Shown one piece after another: positions 23,521-35,165 of a DNA stretch of 64,000 nucleotides. Under the pieces are notes generated by a model. That model saw only the letters and a list, made by a program, of their open reading frames with translations, was not told where the DNA came from and made no database searches. The stretch covers positions 138,784,833 to 138,848,832 of the forward strand of contig CM053141.1 of the NCBI GenBank assembly GCA_028571685.1. Reading direction: 5' to 3'. Source of the stretch: Heterohyrax brucei (taxonomy: Eukaryota > Chordata > Mammalia > Hyracoidea > Procaviidae). The position numbers were made by a program, and so were the translations under genes. Positions within the stretch are counted from its first letter, which is position 1. Each line of letters opens with the position of its first letter.

Positions 23521-23818
23521 CAGTGGTTTGTAATCTGACTTGCACATTGAAATCATCTGGGAAGCTTTGAAATTCTCTCAAAGTCAAACTCTAGGGATGG
23601 AGCCTAACTCTCCAAAACAAAAATCACTGTCATTGGGTTGTTTTCTAGTCATCGTGATTCCATAGGACAGAGTGAAACTATCCTATAGGTTTCAAAGGCT
23701 GTAAATCTTTACAGATGCAGACTGCCATTAGGCTCCTTGCAATGGGGCCTCAGCACTGGTAAATTGTAGAAGATTCTCAGGTGATTCTAACGTGCAGCCA
23801 GAGTTGAAAACCTGTGGC
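23521..23818 (+). mobile_element. MER5-like hAT DNA transposon, split by a SINE
   Basis: The left part, cagtggtttgtaatctgac with gaaatcatctgggaagctt, and the right part, caggtgattctaacgtg with gttgaaaacctgtgg, form the two ends of a short non-autonomous hAT element. A SINE at 23614-23755 separates them. The left end lies inside the right arm of the 120-bp inverted repeat. Confidence 0.7.
23614..23755 (-). repeat. AfroSINE variant with 'ctgtaaatcttta' body
   Basis: Antisense copy with ccataggacagagtgaaac, then ttcaaaggctgtaaatct and cagatgcagactgcca. The extra body segment after the ttcaaaggctg word separates this subtype from the common AfroSINE. It is divergent and inserted into the MER5-like element. 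Confidence 0.8.
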
Positions 23819-24539
23819 TTAATGTCATGTTGCATTATTGTTGAAGTCTGAACACTCTGATAACAGGAGGCAGAGGTGAGCACCCATTGTGCCTCTTGCT
23901 GCCCTCTGGTTTTTGGTCTGATTGCAGTTATTTAAAGCGTAAGTGGAACTAAGACTCAGCCTGGTAATTGTCATGGCAATGCCCTAGATTTTCCTATCAA
24001 ATCCAATCTCATTTAGGATGGGAAACTCAGAAGTGACTCTAGCAAAGCTCAAGTATTTCTGCCCCATTCAGAAAACTCAACATTAAATTCAATAGTTTTT
24101 ACCATGAAATTTCAAATACTAAAACTTCTTCCAACAGCAGATCTCACCTGCACCAAAAGAAATTTACCATTAATTGTAAAGTGTGCTTGATCACAGAGGA
24201 TTATCTAGACAATCAACATTGCCTATAGCCTTTAATGCTTCCTGTCTGCCAAATGTGAGTTCTGCATATTGATCGCAAATTTGCAAATTTCTCTGCTTAT
24301 GCTTCATCACTCCCTTGTTTGATTGAATATGAAAGTAATGCAATTTGAAAACCACAGAGCTGTGAGGGGCCTGTTGAAACCATTTTATCTAGTCTTCTCC
24401 TTAATATGCCGAATCCACTAAGAATGTCAGGTTGTTACGGTCTGCTGTTGTATTCGTGAAAAGTCTAGCATAGATGACAGTAATGCCTAAATAACCCCAT
24501 TCTTCCAGTTCCTCTTTCTCCACAGAGTGGGCTTTCTAA
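23819..24539. other. No confident feature
   Basis: Unassigned DNA without gene signals. Confidence 0.5.
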
Positions 24540-24845
24540 TTTCTAAAACACAAGTCCAATCAAGTTGCTCTTTTCCTTGCTTAAAGTTTTTCAAAGACGC
24601 CCTATTTGCCTCAGGTCCAATTTCAAATTCCTTAGCTTCACCTACAGTTGTCTGTCAACTAATCTGGCTCTGTCCCCCTCTGCAGACTCATTTCTACAGC
24701 TCCCATTTCTCACTCTGAATTGGAGCCATACCAGGTTCTAAAAGCAGTTCTCCAAATGTGTCCTGTACGCCACTATACACTTGCACATGCTGTTCTTTCT
24801 GTCTAGGATATTCTCTGTCCTCCCATTTACATGGTTCATATCAGG
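24540..24845 (+). mobile_element. L2 LINE 3' end
   Basis: The wording cttgcttaaagtttttcaa, gcctcaggtccaatttcaa, attccttagcttcaccta, and later cacttgcacatgctgttct before ctgtctaggatattctctg follows the sense 3' end of L2. It is a fossil fragment with no open frame. Confidence 0.75.
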
Positions 24846-25069
24846 TTGCAGTGAACAGAGGAGATATCAGAAATTGCAGTGAAAGGTTTGGAAAGTAGGA
24901 GAGGATTTACTTATATGAGGGTAGAAGAATGGGTGGTATTTAGCAAGAAGCCTTCTTAATTGTATTGGTATAAAGAACTTCAAAGTGAAATACAAGGCCA
25001 AGGTTAAATGGGTTAAGAATGGACCCACTTGGTGGTGGAGGGGTATCTGATGTGTTTTTTACTTACGAT

Positions 25070-25680
25070 TTACAAAGAAGTTTAAGTTCCCATTTAACTG
25101 TTACACAAATTGTTTAGTGACATTGATTACACTCTTTATAATGTGTAAATGTTATCATTTCCATTCTGGTTGTTTCATTAATCAAGTTCCCCTGTCCTCT
25201 TGCATTCTCCATCTTTTTAAAAAGGTAGTTGACTGTTTGGTGTCATACAGGTGATTTTTTTTAAAGGAGAACAGTATTCATGGGTGATATTCTTTATTTT
25301 ATGAGCCATTCTGTTATTTTACTAAAAGGTGATCTTAGGCACTAGTTTTGGTTCAAGGCTTAAAGAAAATCTCAGGGTAGTAGTTTCAGGGAGTCCTCCA
25401 ACCTCAGGTAGTCCAGTCAATTTGAGGTTCTAGTTAACATTTTGCTCTCTGTCAGGATCTGTCTATTGTGGTCCTGTCAGAACCATCACTTGGGGTGGTC
25501 AGACCAATTGCAGTCTGCATCTGGTTCTTTTGGTCTCAGGGTAGATGGGACTGTGGTTTGTGTATACTCTTGGTCCTGTAGACTAGTTTCTTATTCAGTC
25601 TGTCTTTCTCGTTTGCTCTTGGTAAGTAGAGCCCAATAGTAGTATATCTTAGGTGGGGGATGCCTATATTTTTAATTTAC
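25070..25680 (-). repeat. Probable old L1-class 3' UTR fragment
   Basis: The phrase order (tcaaggcttaaagaaaatc, ctcagggtagtagtttcag, ggttcttttggtctcagg) parallels the antisense 3' UTR architecture of the L1 copies at 36460 and 60305, but with strong divergence. The family is uncertain. Confidence 0.35.
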
Positions 25681-25748
25681 TTTTAATATTTCTATGTTCC
25701 AGATCTCATTCTGTGTCTTTCTTTGTCTCCCCACTATGTGGTAATATG

Positions 25749-25915
25749 GAAACACTGGTGGTGTAGTGATTAAGTGCTATATCTGCTAACCCCAAAGGTC
25801 AGCAGTTCAAATATGTCACGCACTCCTTGGAAATACTGTGGAGCAGTTCTGCTCTGCCCTATAAGGTTGCTACAAGTCAGAATTGACTGGACAGCAGTTG
25901 ATTTGGTTTGGGTTT
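25749..25915 (+). repeat. AfroSINE
   Basis: Full-length plus-strand copy: head gaaacactggtggtgtagtg with gattaagtgctat (A-box region), aaggtcagcagttcaaat (B-box region), ctccttggaaatactgtg, and tail gtcagaattgactggacag. The head shows the tRNA-derived promoter layout. Confidence 0.95.
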
Positions 25916-26347
25916 ATATGCTAATATAATACATGCTGCTATGTGTGTATCTGTTCTCTGACCTTTTGATTTCTGCAACCAGCATATTTCGCATATCCAT
26001 CTTCCCTTCCTCCACCTCAGAAAATAAGTACCTTGATAGCTTTTAATTCTCTTGACCTACAACACCATTGAAAACTATATCTTTTATAACCTCTTATAGA
26101 TGTGTGTGGAATATAGTTGACCAGATTGCATTATAGATTTGCCAGATTGCACTATAGAATGACTACGCTGAGCTACATTCCCACTAACAGTGGGAATTTT
26201 GTCTTCACATTTACATTTTTGGTACATCTGGTGACAACTTTTGGTCCAAGAATTACTTGAGAATATAGTTTTATTTTTTTGCATGTAGAGAATCAGTTTT
26301 TCTAATGCTGATTCCTAAGTAATTATTTTTTCCCTATGATTTCTAGG
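25916..26347. other. Possible old L1 flank, otherwise unassigned
   Basis: AT-rich sequence into which the RTE element inserted. It may be the continuation of the old antisense L1 at 28937, but the similarity is too weak to claim. Confidence 0.35.
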
Positions 26348-28933
26348 TTCCTCTTGTCTATCAGCTTGTTGTAATGGGTGGGCTTGCTAGTTGGTGTGAT
26401 TCAAGACCCTATGCTACCCATATTAAAATACAAGCAGGGTCATCCATGGTGGACAGATTTCAACTGAGCTTCTAGGTGAAGACAGACTGGGAACAAAGAT
26501 CGGCTTTCTACTTCTGCAAAGATTTAGCCAGTGAAAACCTTGTGAATAGCAGTGGACAATTGTCAAATATAGTGCCAGAAGATTAAGGTAAAGAAAAGAT
26601 GATTGGGGAAGAGCTGCCTCTTCGAAGTAGAGTTGACCTTGATGATGTGGATGGAGTCACGCTTTTGGGACCTTCATCTTCTGGTGTGACACAACTCAAA
26701 AAGAGAAGAAACAGGTGCAAACATCCATTGATAATCAGAACCTGGAGTGTATGAAGTACAAATGTAGGAAAACTGGAAGTCATCAGAAATGAAATGGAAC
26801 ACAAAAACATTGATATTCTAGGTATTAGTGAGCTGAAATGGACTGATGTTGGCCATTTGGATTGGACACTCATATAGTCTACTATGTCCAGAATGACAAC
26901 TTGAAGAGGAATGGCATTGCATTCATTGTCAAAAAGAACATTTCAAGATTCATCCTGAAGTACAACCCTGTGAGTGACAGGATAATTTTCAAATGCCTAC
27001 AAGAAAGACTCTCTCCAAGTGCCATCAAGTCGGAAGACTAGTTAGTAGAGTTATTATTCAAATTTGCACACCAACTGCTAAGGCATAAGATGAAGAAACT
27101 GAAGATTTTTCCCATCTTCTGCAGTCTGAAATTGATCAAATGTGCAACCAGGATGCACTGATAATTACTGGGGATTGGAATGAGAAAACTGGAAATGAAG
27201 AAGGATTGGAAGTTGGAAAATATGGCTTTAGTGATAGAAATAATGCCAGAGATTGCATGAAAGAATTCTACAAGACTAGCAACTTCTTTATTGCAAACAC
27301 TTTATTTTACCAACATGAACAGCAGCTATACACATGGACCTCTCCAGGTGGAATACACTGGAATCAAACTGACTTTATGTCTGTGGAAGGAGATAATAGA
27401 AAATCTCAATATCATCAGTCAGAACAAGGACATGAGTCAACTGTGGAACAGACCATCAACTGTTTATATGTCAGTTCAAATTGAACCTGAAGAAAATTAG
27501 CCCAAGTCTACAAGAAACAAAGTATGACCTTGAGTATACCCTACCTGAATTTAGAAACCATCTCAAGAATAAATTTGATGTGTTTCACACTGTAACCAAA
27601 GACCAGATGAGTTGTCGAATGATATCAAGGACACCACACATGAAGAAAGCAAGAGGTCATTAAAAAGACACAAAAGAAACAAAAGACTAAAGTGAATATC
27701 AGAAGAGACTCCGAAACTTGCTCTTCAATGTTGAGTAACTAAAGCAAAAGGAAGAAATGAAGTAAAAGAGAGGCTTGAAAAGACAAATAAAGTATTATCA
27801 AGAAATGTGTAAAAATCTGGAGATGAAAAACCAAAAGGGAAGGAAAAAAATGCTTGAAATTTAAGTGGAAAGAAGAAAAGTTTAAGCCTATAGTTGCAAT
27901 ACTGAAGAATTCTATGAAGAAAATATTAAATGACTTGGGAACCATGAAAAGAAGATGGAAGGAATACTTAGAGCCACCATACCCCCCAAAATTGATTGAC
28001 ATTCACCCGTTTCAGGAGGTACCGTATGAGTAGGAACCAATGGTACTGAAACAAGAAGTTGAAGCTACATTGAAGGCATTGGTGAAAAAAACAAGATTCC
28101 AGGAATTGACACAATATCAACGGAGAGGTTTTAGTAAACTGATAGTGTTGAAAGTACTCATTCATCTATGCCAAGAAACCTGGAAGACAGCTACCTGGCC
28201 AACAGACTGGAAGAGATCTATATTTATGCCCATTCCCAAGAAAGGTGATCCTGCCAATGAGGAAACTATTGAGCAATAGCATCAATATCACATGCAAGTA
28301 AAATTTTGCTGAAGATCATTCATAAGTGGTTGCAGCTGTATATGAACAGGGAACTGCTAGAAATTCAACCTGGTTTCAGAAGAGAATCGGAATCAGGAAT
28401 ATCATTGCTGATGTCAGATGGATCTTGGCTGAAAGCAGAGAATACCAGAAAGATGCTTACCAGTATTATGACGATGTAAAGGAATTCAACTGTGTGGATC
28501 ATAACAAACTATGGACAACATTGTGAAGAGTGGAAATTCAGAACACTTAATTGTGCTAATGAGGAACTCCTACATACATCAACAGGCAGTCCTTCAAATG
28601 GAACAAAGGGATACTTGTGGTTTAAAGTCAGGAAAGGTGTGCATCAGGGTTATATCCTTTCACCATACCTATTCAGTCTTTGTGGTGAGCAAATAATCTG
28701 AGGACCTGGGCTATATGAAGAAGAATTAGGCATCAGGATTGGAGGAAGACTCATTAACAAACTTTGATATGCAGATAACACAACCTTGCTTGCTGAAAGT
28801 GACAATGACTGAAACCACTTATTGATGATAACAATGATTGTGACGATGGATCAGGATAATGCAGAGTTTTACTCTGTTGTACATAGTGTCAGCTATGAGT
28901 TGGAACTGGCTCAATGGCATCTAACAACAACAT
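26348..28933 (+). mobile_element. RTE-clade LINE, 5' end and tail present, internal deletion
   Basis: Plus-strand RTE copy. The 5' region (ctatcagcttgttgtaatg) aligns with the RTE start at 32881. The body carries endonuclease and RT segments. The 3' tail (cagctatgagttggaactg, ending aacaacaacataa) is the one shared with AfroSINEs. Just after the RT active-site region (about 28826) the sequence jumps to the last 100 bp. The segment present at 38285-38730, at least 445 bp, is missing. Confidence 0.92.
26760..28826 (+). pseudogene. RTE ORF (endonuclease and reverse transcriptase), inactivated
   Basis: RTE elements encode one protein with an apurinic-type endonuclease and a reverse transcriptase. 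Visible pieces: NIDILGISELKWT-like sequence near 26810; ALIITGDWNEKTGNEEGLE at 27140 on, with the endonuclease GDWN motif; LYTWTSPGGIHWNQTDF near 27330; KALVKKTRFQELTQYQRRGF near 28070; PTDWKRSIFMPIPKKGDPAN near 28200; DDVKEFNCVDHNKLW near 28470 (motif A region); RKGVHQGYILSPYLFSL near 28630 (motif B). The RT active site reads YADN after an in-frame stop (near 28770), so the second catalytic aspartate is lost. Many frameshifts separate the pieces. Confidence 0.9.
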
Positions 28934-28936
28934 AAG

Positions 28937-29720
28937 TTTTAGTAGCTTCTGAATAATTTTGGGGGGTCACATTCTGAGCATTCTGAGCTTCTATCTTATT
29001 GGTTTGGTCTATTTGTGTGTTTTTACAGTTCATACCACATTTTTATTTTGAAAAATAGTGACTTCATTGTATATTTGATTGTCTGATAGAGCAAACTTTT
29101 TCTGTTTAGTCTATTTTTTTGCTATTTATCTAGTTATTGGTTGATGTTTGATATTTTATAAAAATTTTAGACTCGATTATCAATTCCTCAAAATATACAT
29201 CTGGCTTCTTGACTGGTGTTTCATTGACTTTGTGAATAAATTTAAGGATAATTAACAATTTTATAATGTTAGTCCCATCCAAGAAAATGGATTGTCTCTT
29301 CATTTGTTCAGATCATCTTTCTATTTTTCACTGAAGTTTTAATTTTTCCTCATGGCAGTCTTATGTGCCAAAGCCAAGCCAAGTGTCATCAAGTCAGATA
29401 GTCTTGGTTAAATTAACTATCAGATCCTATATAGTTTGAATTGTGGGTGTTATCTTATTCATATATATTTTTTTAATATTCCTTTTGTGATTTTGTAAGT
29501 TTTAAATTTTGTATCAGGCACCATGTTAAGCTATCTGAATTACTCCAATAATTATTGATTCTTTCAGATTTTTCTGTGTAGGTGATCATAAGGTCAGGAA
29601 AGAAGTTTATCTCTTACCTTTCAAATCTTGTACTTTGTATTTCTTTTCCTTTTGTTACAATTTTGGTTACGACCTCCAGAGTTATGTTACATGCGTATAT
29701 TCCTGTCATTTCCCAATCTT
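28937..29720 (-). mobile_element. Old L1 fragment (L1M-like), antisense
   Basis: AT-rich antisense L1 ORF2 / 3' wording, such as tgactttgtgaataaattt and ctatttttcactgaagttt, heavily diverged. It is interrupted by a tail-only fragment at 29368-29400. The family is approximate. Confidence 0.55.
29368..29400 (-). repeat. AfroSINE/RTE tail-only fragment
   Basis: aaagccaagccaagtgtca followed by tcaagtcagat is the reverse complement of the tail-only piece at 418-465. No body is present. Confidence 0.65.
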
Positions 29721-30574
29721 CATGTTTCATTGCAGTATGATAGAATATTTTTGTGTGTCATTTCTCACCATGATCTTGTAACTCCCACGCAATGATTGAG
29801 CAGAACTGTGTGACAGGGTCATTGTGGCTAACCAAAGGGATTGGTCAGTTTTACCATCCCTTTAGGTTTGAAATGAGTCACTCCAAAGGTGAGAAAGAGA
29901 AGATACCAACACGTAGGAAGAACACACAGGAGTGAAGAATATATCCTTTGGACCTGGTATCCCTGTGCTGAGAATCTTCTGGAACCAGGAGACTGATAGA
30001 GAGAATGAGCTGTAACCCTGAAGGTGGCAAGAAGCAGTGTCAGGGCAGACGGACAGGAGACGACACAGTGGGCTTATTGGCAGGGGCTAAAAGAACTTTG
30101 TAACACCTGAGCGGAGCAGAGGCCTAGGCTCAGGGAGAGGCTTGCCCATCATTATGGCTGTGAAGAGCTTATCCTGATGGAATAACTGTATCCTGAGCAT
30201 TCCTGAAGCTAAATTCTAAGCTCTGACTTCCCTAGTAAATTCCATAATTATGAGTATTATCTGTGAGTTCTGTCTGGCCATTGTATGAATGTATTGAACC
30301 CAGTAAAGAAGTAGAGAGCAGTTTGGAAAGGGCAATTAGTGCCCAAGTTGGTAAAGATGGCAGAAACAGTAAACATGTATGACCTCTGACAAATAGGCAC
30401 CACCTGGAGCTATTGATCTTGATTCTCCTTCTCCCTTCAGAAGCTAGAGGATTACATACCACTTTCACACCCATCCTCAAAATTGCCATTTGAAGTAATG
30501 TGAAGACATTGAAGAACTTCCTGATAAGTTCATGCACTAGATAGGGATCTGCAGTTTCTATTCCTATGGTACGT
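29721..30574. other. Unassigned, possibly an old LTR
   Basis: The region is more GC-rich than its flanks and has an AATAAA-poor, LTR-like composition (ctgagcggagcagaggcct, aattccataattatgagt). I could not fix ends or a family. No gene was seen. Confidence 0.35.
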
Positions 30575-31385
30575 TAGTTGGGAGTTATTACCCAATATAA
30601 TTAGGTTAAGAGGAAACAATTGAAGGATGTAATTGGAAGTTAAGAATTTAAAAATTATTTTCAGATGACATAATTGTATATCTGAAAACCAGAATTAATA
30701 AAAATACCTAAAATAATAAAGGAAGTTAGTACTGTAGCAGCTTGTAAAATAAACATTTTAAAATTAATGCATTCATAATACAAAAAAACAGTTATAAGGC
30801 ATAATGGAAAAGAGGACACCATTTATGATATTAAAAAAAAAACAAACAAGATGTAAACTTAATTGAAAGTTCTAAAACCTATTGAGGAAAATACTCCTGA
30901 AAGTTTCAAAAGTAGATTTAAACAATGAAAAATATTTACTATGATCTTGAATAGAAAAACTTAGCATTGTAAAAAAAGTTTCCTGTTTTCACTTATAGGT
31001 TTATGAAATTGCTGATAAAAATATCATAAGATTTTTTTTCCTGGAGCTACATAAATTAATTATGAAATTTATGTATAGCCAAAACATGCTAGAAGAGCAA
31101 TTTGTGGAAGGTAGAAGGTGTTAATGTCACAAAATATTAAAATATACCGTAAACTATACATAAAACAGTTTGATATGGACACATCAGTGGACAGACTAAT
31201 GGAACAAAATAGAACAGCAAGAAATAGACTAAACTGTGTATGGAACTTTAGTATAGGATAAGAGTAGTGGCTCAAGTTTGGGGGGAAAATAAAGTTTTTT
31301 AAAAGAAGTATGTTTAATACTAGAATAACAATCAAAACTATAATACAGTTAGTACTATTAGGAAAATTAAAGCATAACATGTCTC
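30575..31385 (+). mobile_element. Old L1 fragment (L1M-like), sense
   Basis: Adenine-rich sense L1 ORF2 wording: ttttcagatgacataattg (RT FxDD region), ggacagactaatggaacaa and gaaatagactaaactgtg. Decayed with no open frame. Confidence 0.6.
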
Positions 31386-31464
31386 AACAGAACTCAGCTG
31401 ACCAAACAGTTAAAACATTGTTCCTTGCATTATAGTCTGTCTGGATACTATGAATAATGGTTTC

Positions 31465-31964
31465 ACATCTTAATAGTGTTAAGTCTTCTAATCCCAAAAC
31501 ATGGGACACATTTCTAGTTATTTATTTGTTCACTATGAGTGAGAATTGACTGAACAGCAGTGAGGTTTTTTGGCTTAATGTATTTCAGCAGTGTTTTATA
31601 AGTTTTCATTGTATAAATCCTTCATGATTTTTTCCTGGATATTTTATTCCATTAGATGTTATTATAAATGGAGTTGTTTCCATAATTTCCTTTTCAGATT
31701 TCCAATGCTAGTGTGTAGAAACCCAACTGATTTTTGTTGACCTTATACCTTCCAACTTTGCTGAATTCCTCTATTAGTTCTGGAAGTTTTCTTGTGGATT
31801 CTTTGGGATTTTCTATATATAAAATCATGCCATCTGCGAATAGAGATAATTTTACTTCTGTGTCAATCTGGATACCTTTTATTTCTTTCTCTTATTTTTC
31901 TGGCTAGGATCAGTAGTATAATAGCAAATAGAAGTGTAAGAGTGAGTACCCTTGTTTTGTTAAG
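31465..31964 (-). mobile_element. Inverted 5' part of a twin-primed L1
   Basis: Antisense L1 ORF2 covering the RT active-site region (aaatcatgccatctgcgaa is the complement of the FADDM area). At about 31964 it abuts sense ORF2 that begins MSVLPKAVNRLNV. This head-inverted layout is the signature of twin priming during L1 insertion. A 48-bp tail fragment interrupts it at 31531-31578. Confidence 0.85.
31531..31578 (+). repeat. AfroSINE/RTE tail-only fragment
   Basis: cactatgagtgagaattga, then ctgaacagcag, then tgaggttttttggctt. This is the shared tail with no body, inserted into antisense L1. Confidence 0.78.
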
Positions 31965-32880
31965 ATGTCAGTACTACCCAAAGCTGTCAATAGACTCAAT
32001 GTAACTCTGATCAAAGTTGTGTCAGCTTTTATTACAGAAGTAGAAAGATCAAACTTCAAATTCATATGTAATGACAAGAGGACTCAAAAAGTTGAAGCAA
32101 TGTTGCAAAAGAACAAAGTAGGAGGACTCACAGTTCCTGATTTTAACATATTGTGCAGCTACAGTAATGAAAACAACCTGGTAATGGCATTACAACAGAT
32201 GCCCAGACCAATGGAATACAATTGAGAGTCCAGAAATAAACCCACATATCTATGATCAGCTGATTTTGACAAGGGTACTAAGTTGATTCTGTAAGGAAAG
32301 AAGAGTCTCTTCAACAAATGGTCCTGGCAAAATTGGATTCCTAAGCGCAGAAAAATGCAACAGGGTCCAAGCCTCACAGCATACAACATGGATTAAGGAT
32401 GTAAATGTGAAAAAAAAAAAGCATAAAAGTCTTAGAAGAAAAAGTAGTGGACAATGCAGTCAGGCCTACCTTTAAACAACGGTCTATCTGATGTAATAAC
32501 AGAAGCACAAACAGCAAAGAAAAAAAAAAGTAAATGAGACATCATAAAAATTAAAAAAAATTGTTCATAAAAAGAATTTTAAAATAAAAAACTGAAAAGA
32601 CAAGATACTGACTGGGAGAATATCTTTGGAACACCTATGTACAACAAGAAACTGAATGCTGAATAGCTGAAGCAAAAGAGAGACCATATAAAACTTTCAC
32701 AACTTAATAACATAAAAAGACAAAGAATCACAAAATGGGCAAAGAATTTGAATAAACGTTCACTAAAGAGGACATTCAGAAGGCCACCAAACACATGAAA
32801 AGATGCTCAATGTCATTAGTCATCAGAGAGATGCAAATCAAAACCATAATAAGATACCATTTCACTCTACTAGGGTGGCT
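31965..32880 (+). mobile_element. Sense part of the twin-primed L1 (ORF2 3' region)
   Basis: Sense L1 ORF2 from MSVLPKAVNRLNV through QKNKVGGLTVPDFN (32110) and on to aatcaaaaccataataaga at 32840, the end of ORF2. The frames are broken (for example a stop at 32223). It is interrupted at 32881 by an RTE and resumes at 35693. Confidence 0.88.
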
Positions 32881-34138
32881 TCCCAATGTCTCTGTCAGTT
32901 TCTCATACTGTGGGAGTTGTAATATTGCTATAATGCTGAAAGCTATGCCACTGGTATGGTCACCCTTGGCAGATAGATTTCAGCTGAGCTTCCAGATTAA
33001 TGCAGACTAGAAAGAAGAATGTGGAGGTCAACTTTTGAAAAGAATTAGTTGGTAAAAACTTTGAGTAGCCGCAGAACATTGTCTGATACAGTGCCCGAAG
33101 ATGAGCCCCTCAAGTTGAAATGCACTCAAAATATGACTGGGGAAGAGCTGCCTACTCAAAGCAGAGTTGATCTTAATGATATCAAGATTAGGGGATCTTC
33201 ATTTGCTGATGTAATGCAATTCAAAATGAGAACAGCTGCAAACTCCCATTAACAACCACAATGTGGAATGTTTGAAGATAAATCTAGGAAAACTGAAAAT
33301 CATCAAAAATGAAGTGAAACACACAAACATAGATATCTTAGGCATTAGTGAGTTGAAATAGGCTAGTACTGGCTATTTTCAATCAGACAATCATATGGTC
33401 TACTATATTGAGAATAGCAAATTGAAGACGGATAGCATCCAATACATCCTCCAAAAGAACATTTCAAGATTTATCCTGAAGTGTAATGATGTCAGTGATA
33501 GGGTAACATCCATACATCTACAAGGAAGAAGTTAATATGACTATATTTCAAATTGATGCACCAACCATTAAGGCATTAAGGTCAAAGTTGAAGAAACTAA
33601 AGATTTTTACCATCTTCTGCAGTCAAAATTGATCATATATGCAATCAAGATGCATTGATAATTACTGGTAATTGGAATGAGAAAGTTGGAAACAAAGAAG
33701 GATTGGTAGTTGGAAATTGCAAGGCTGAATTTTCAAGGTCAACATCTTTTTTATTGTAAATATCTTTTTCAACACATAAGCTGGTGACTATAAACTTGGG
33801 CTGCCAGATAGAATACAAAGCCAGAGGTCGAAAACTGACTTTACACCTGTGGAAGGAAATAGTGGAAAAGCTCAATATCATCAATCAGAACAAGGCCAGG
33901 GGTTGACTGTGGAACAAACCATTAGTTGCTCCTATAAAGTTCAAGCTGAAGCTGAAGAAAATTACAGCAAGTCCACAAGAGCCAAAGTATGACTTTGAGT
34001 ACATCCCACCTGAATTTAGATACCATCTCAAGAATAGATTTGACATAATGAAGACTCAGGACTGAAGACCAGAAAAGTTGTGGAATAACATCAAGGACAT
34101 CATACATGGAAAAAGCAAGAGGTCATTAAACAGACAGG

Positions 34139-34757
34139 TATTTTAGCCAGCTAGGGCTGCTCTAACAGAAATACCACAGAGTGGATGGCTTTAACAAAGG
34201 AAAATTTATTCTTACATAGTCTGATAGGCTGCAAGTCCACATTCAGGGTGTCCGCTCCAGGGGAAGGCTTTCCCCTTGTCAGCTAGAGAGGAAAGTCCGG
34301 TACTGCATCAGTCTTTGTCCAGGGAGTATCTTGGCACTGCAACCTCAGATCTGAAGGACACGCTGTTCTCCCAGTGCTGCTTCCTTGATGGTATGAGGTT
34401 CCCAGTTCTCAGCCTGCTTCCCTTTCCTTTTATTTCTTGCAGGATGAAAGGATTAAGGGTGGGATAAGCCATACTCCAGGGAAACTCCCTTTACAGTGGA
34501 GCAGGGAGGTGATCCTGTATGACAGAACTCTTAAATCACTTCCAAACAAGAAATACAAAAACTCTTCTACATCAGTGAAACCTAGAAGGCAAGCTATCTG
34601 CTTCTAAAGGTCCAATGGCAGAACAGGCATAAGTCAGGCATTCCATTACAAACGGGAGAAATTGTAGGGAAAGAAGGCATTAACAGGCAGCAGGCAAGTC
34701 AGCAAAACTCATTATATTAGCCCTCAAAGCTTTGGAAATACCGAGACATTCTACACA
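34139..34757 (-). mobile_element. MaLR/ERVL-like solo LTR with 5-bp TSD
   Basis: The insertion splits RTE sequence between cattaaacagacagg and ggaaagaaagaaaatacc. The 5-bp repeat acagg flanks it at 34134-34138 and 34758-34762, as expected for ERVL-class integration. The left end (ttttagccagctagggctgc, tggctttaacaaaggaaaat) matches the LTR ends at 36118 and 56443. No interior is attached. Confidence 0.82.
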
Positions 34758-34828
34758 ACAGGAAAGAAAGAAAATACCAAAATGGATGTCAGAAGAGACT
34801 CTGACACTTGGACCTGAAATGTTGAATG

Positions 34829-35165
34829 CGAGGACTGCCAATTAAGTTCATGAACTTGTTCTAGAAAAAGTGCTACATATCTCATTGCTGAATATCACCA
34901 TGGACGCCTTTGAAGTACTCGCCTTGGGAAGCTATGCACTGACACCAGCTCCAAGTTACCTTTCAAAGCAATTTTGGAATTCTCTTTCTGGAATGGCCAT
35001 TAGAACTGTCATCATATTCCCCTTGATGTCCTGAATGTCATCAAAATGCCTTCCTTTCAATATTTCCTTTATCTTCAAGTAGAGAAAAGAGTCATTGGGG
35101 GCAAGATCACATGAGTAGGGAGGGCGTTCCAATCCAGTTCTTTGGTTGCTGCCTTAAAACTCCCT
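34829..35165 (-). mobile_element. Mariner DNA transposon, antisense 3' portion
   Basis: It begins with a terminal-repeat-like ccaattaagttcatgaac and reads antisense to a mariner transposase C-terminus. On the minus strand the words RPPYSCDLAPNDS and KGRHFDDIQDIKGN are visible (35010-35130), the former being the mariner 'PYSPDLAP' signature with one change. Stops are present, so no transposase is possible. Confidence 0.85.

Larger units (their letters stand above)
22847..23578. repeat. 120-bp inverted repeat pair beside the L1
   Basis: Arms 22847-22966 and 23459-23578 are reverse complements over 120 bp, gapless, with about 11 mismatches. Each arm combines two unrelated pieces: a segment with tccaggtgacactttggga and the start of a MER5-like hAT element (cacagtggtttgtaatc in the right arm). 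The interval between them holds an L1 5' UTR scrap, an A18/T10 tract and an AfroSINE. Confidence 0.85.
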
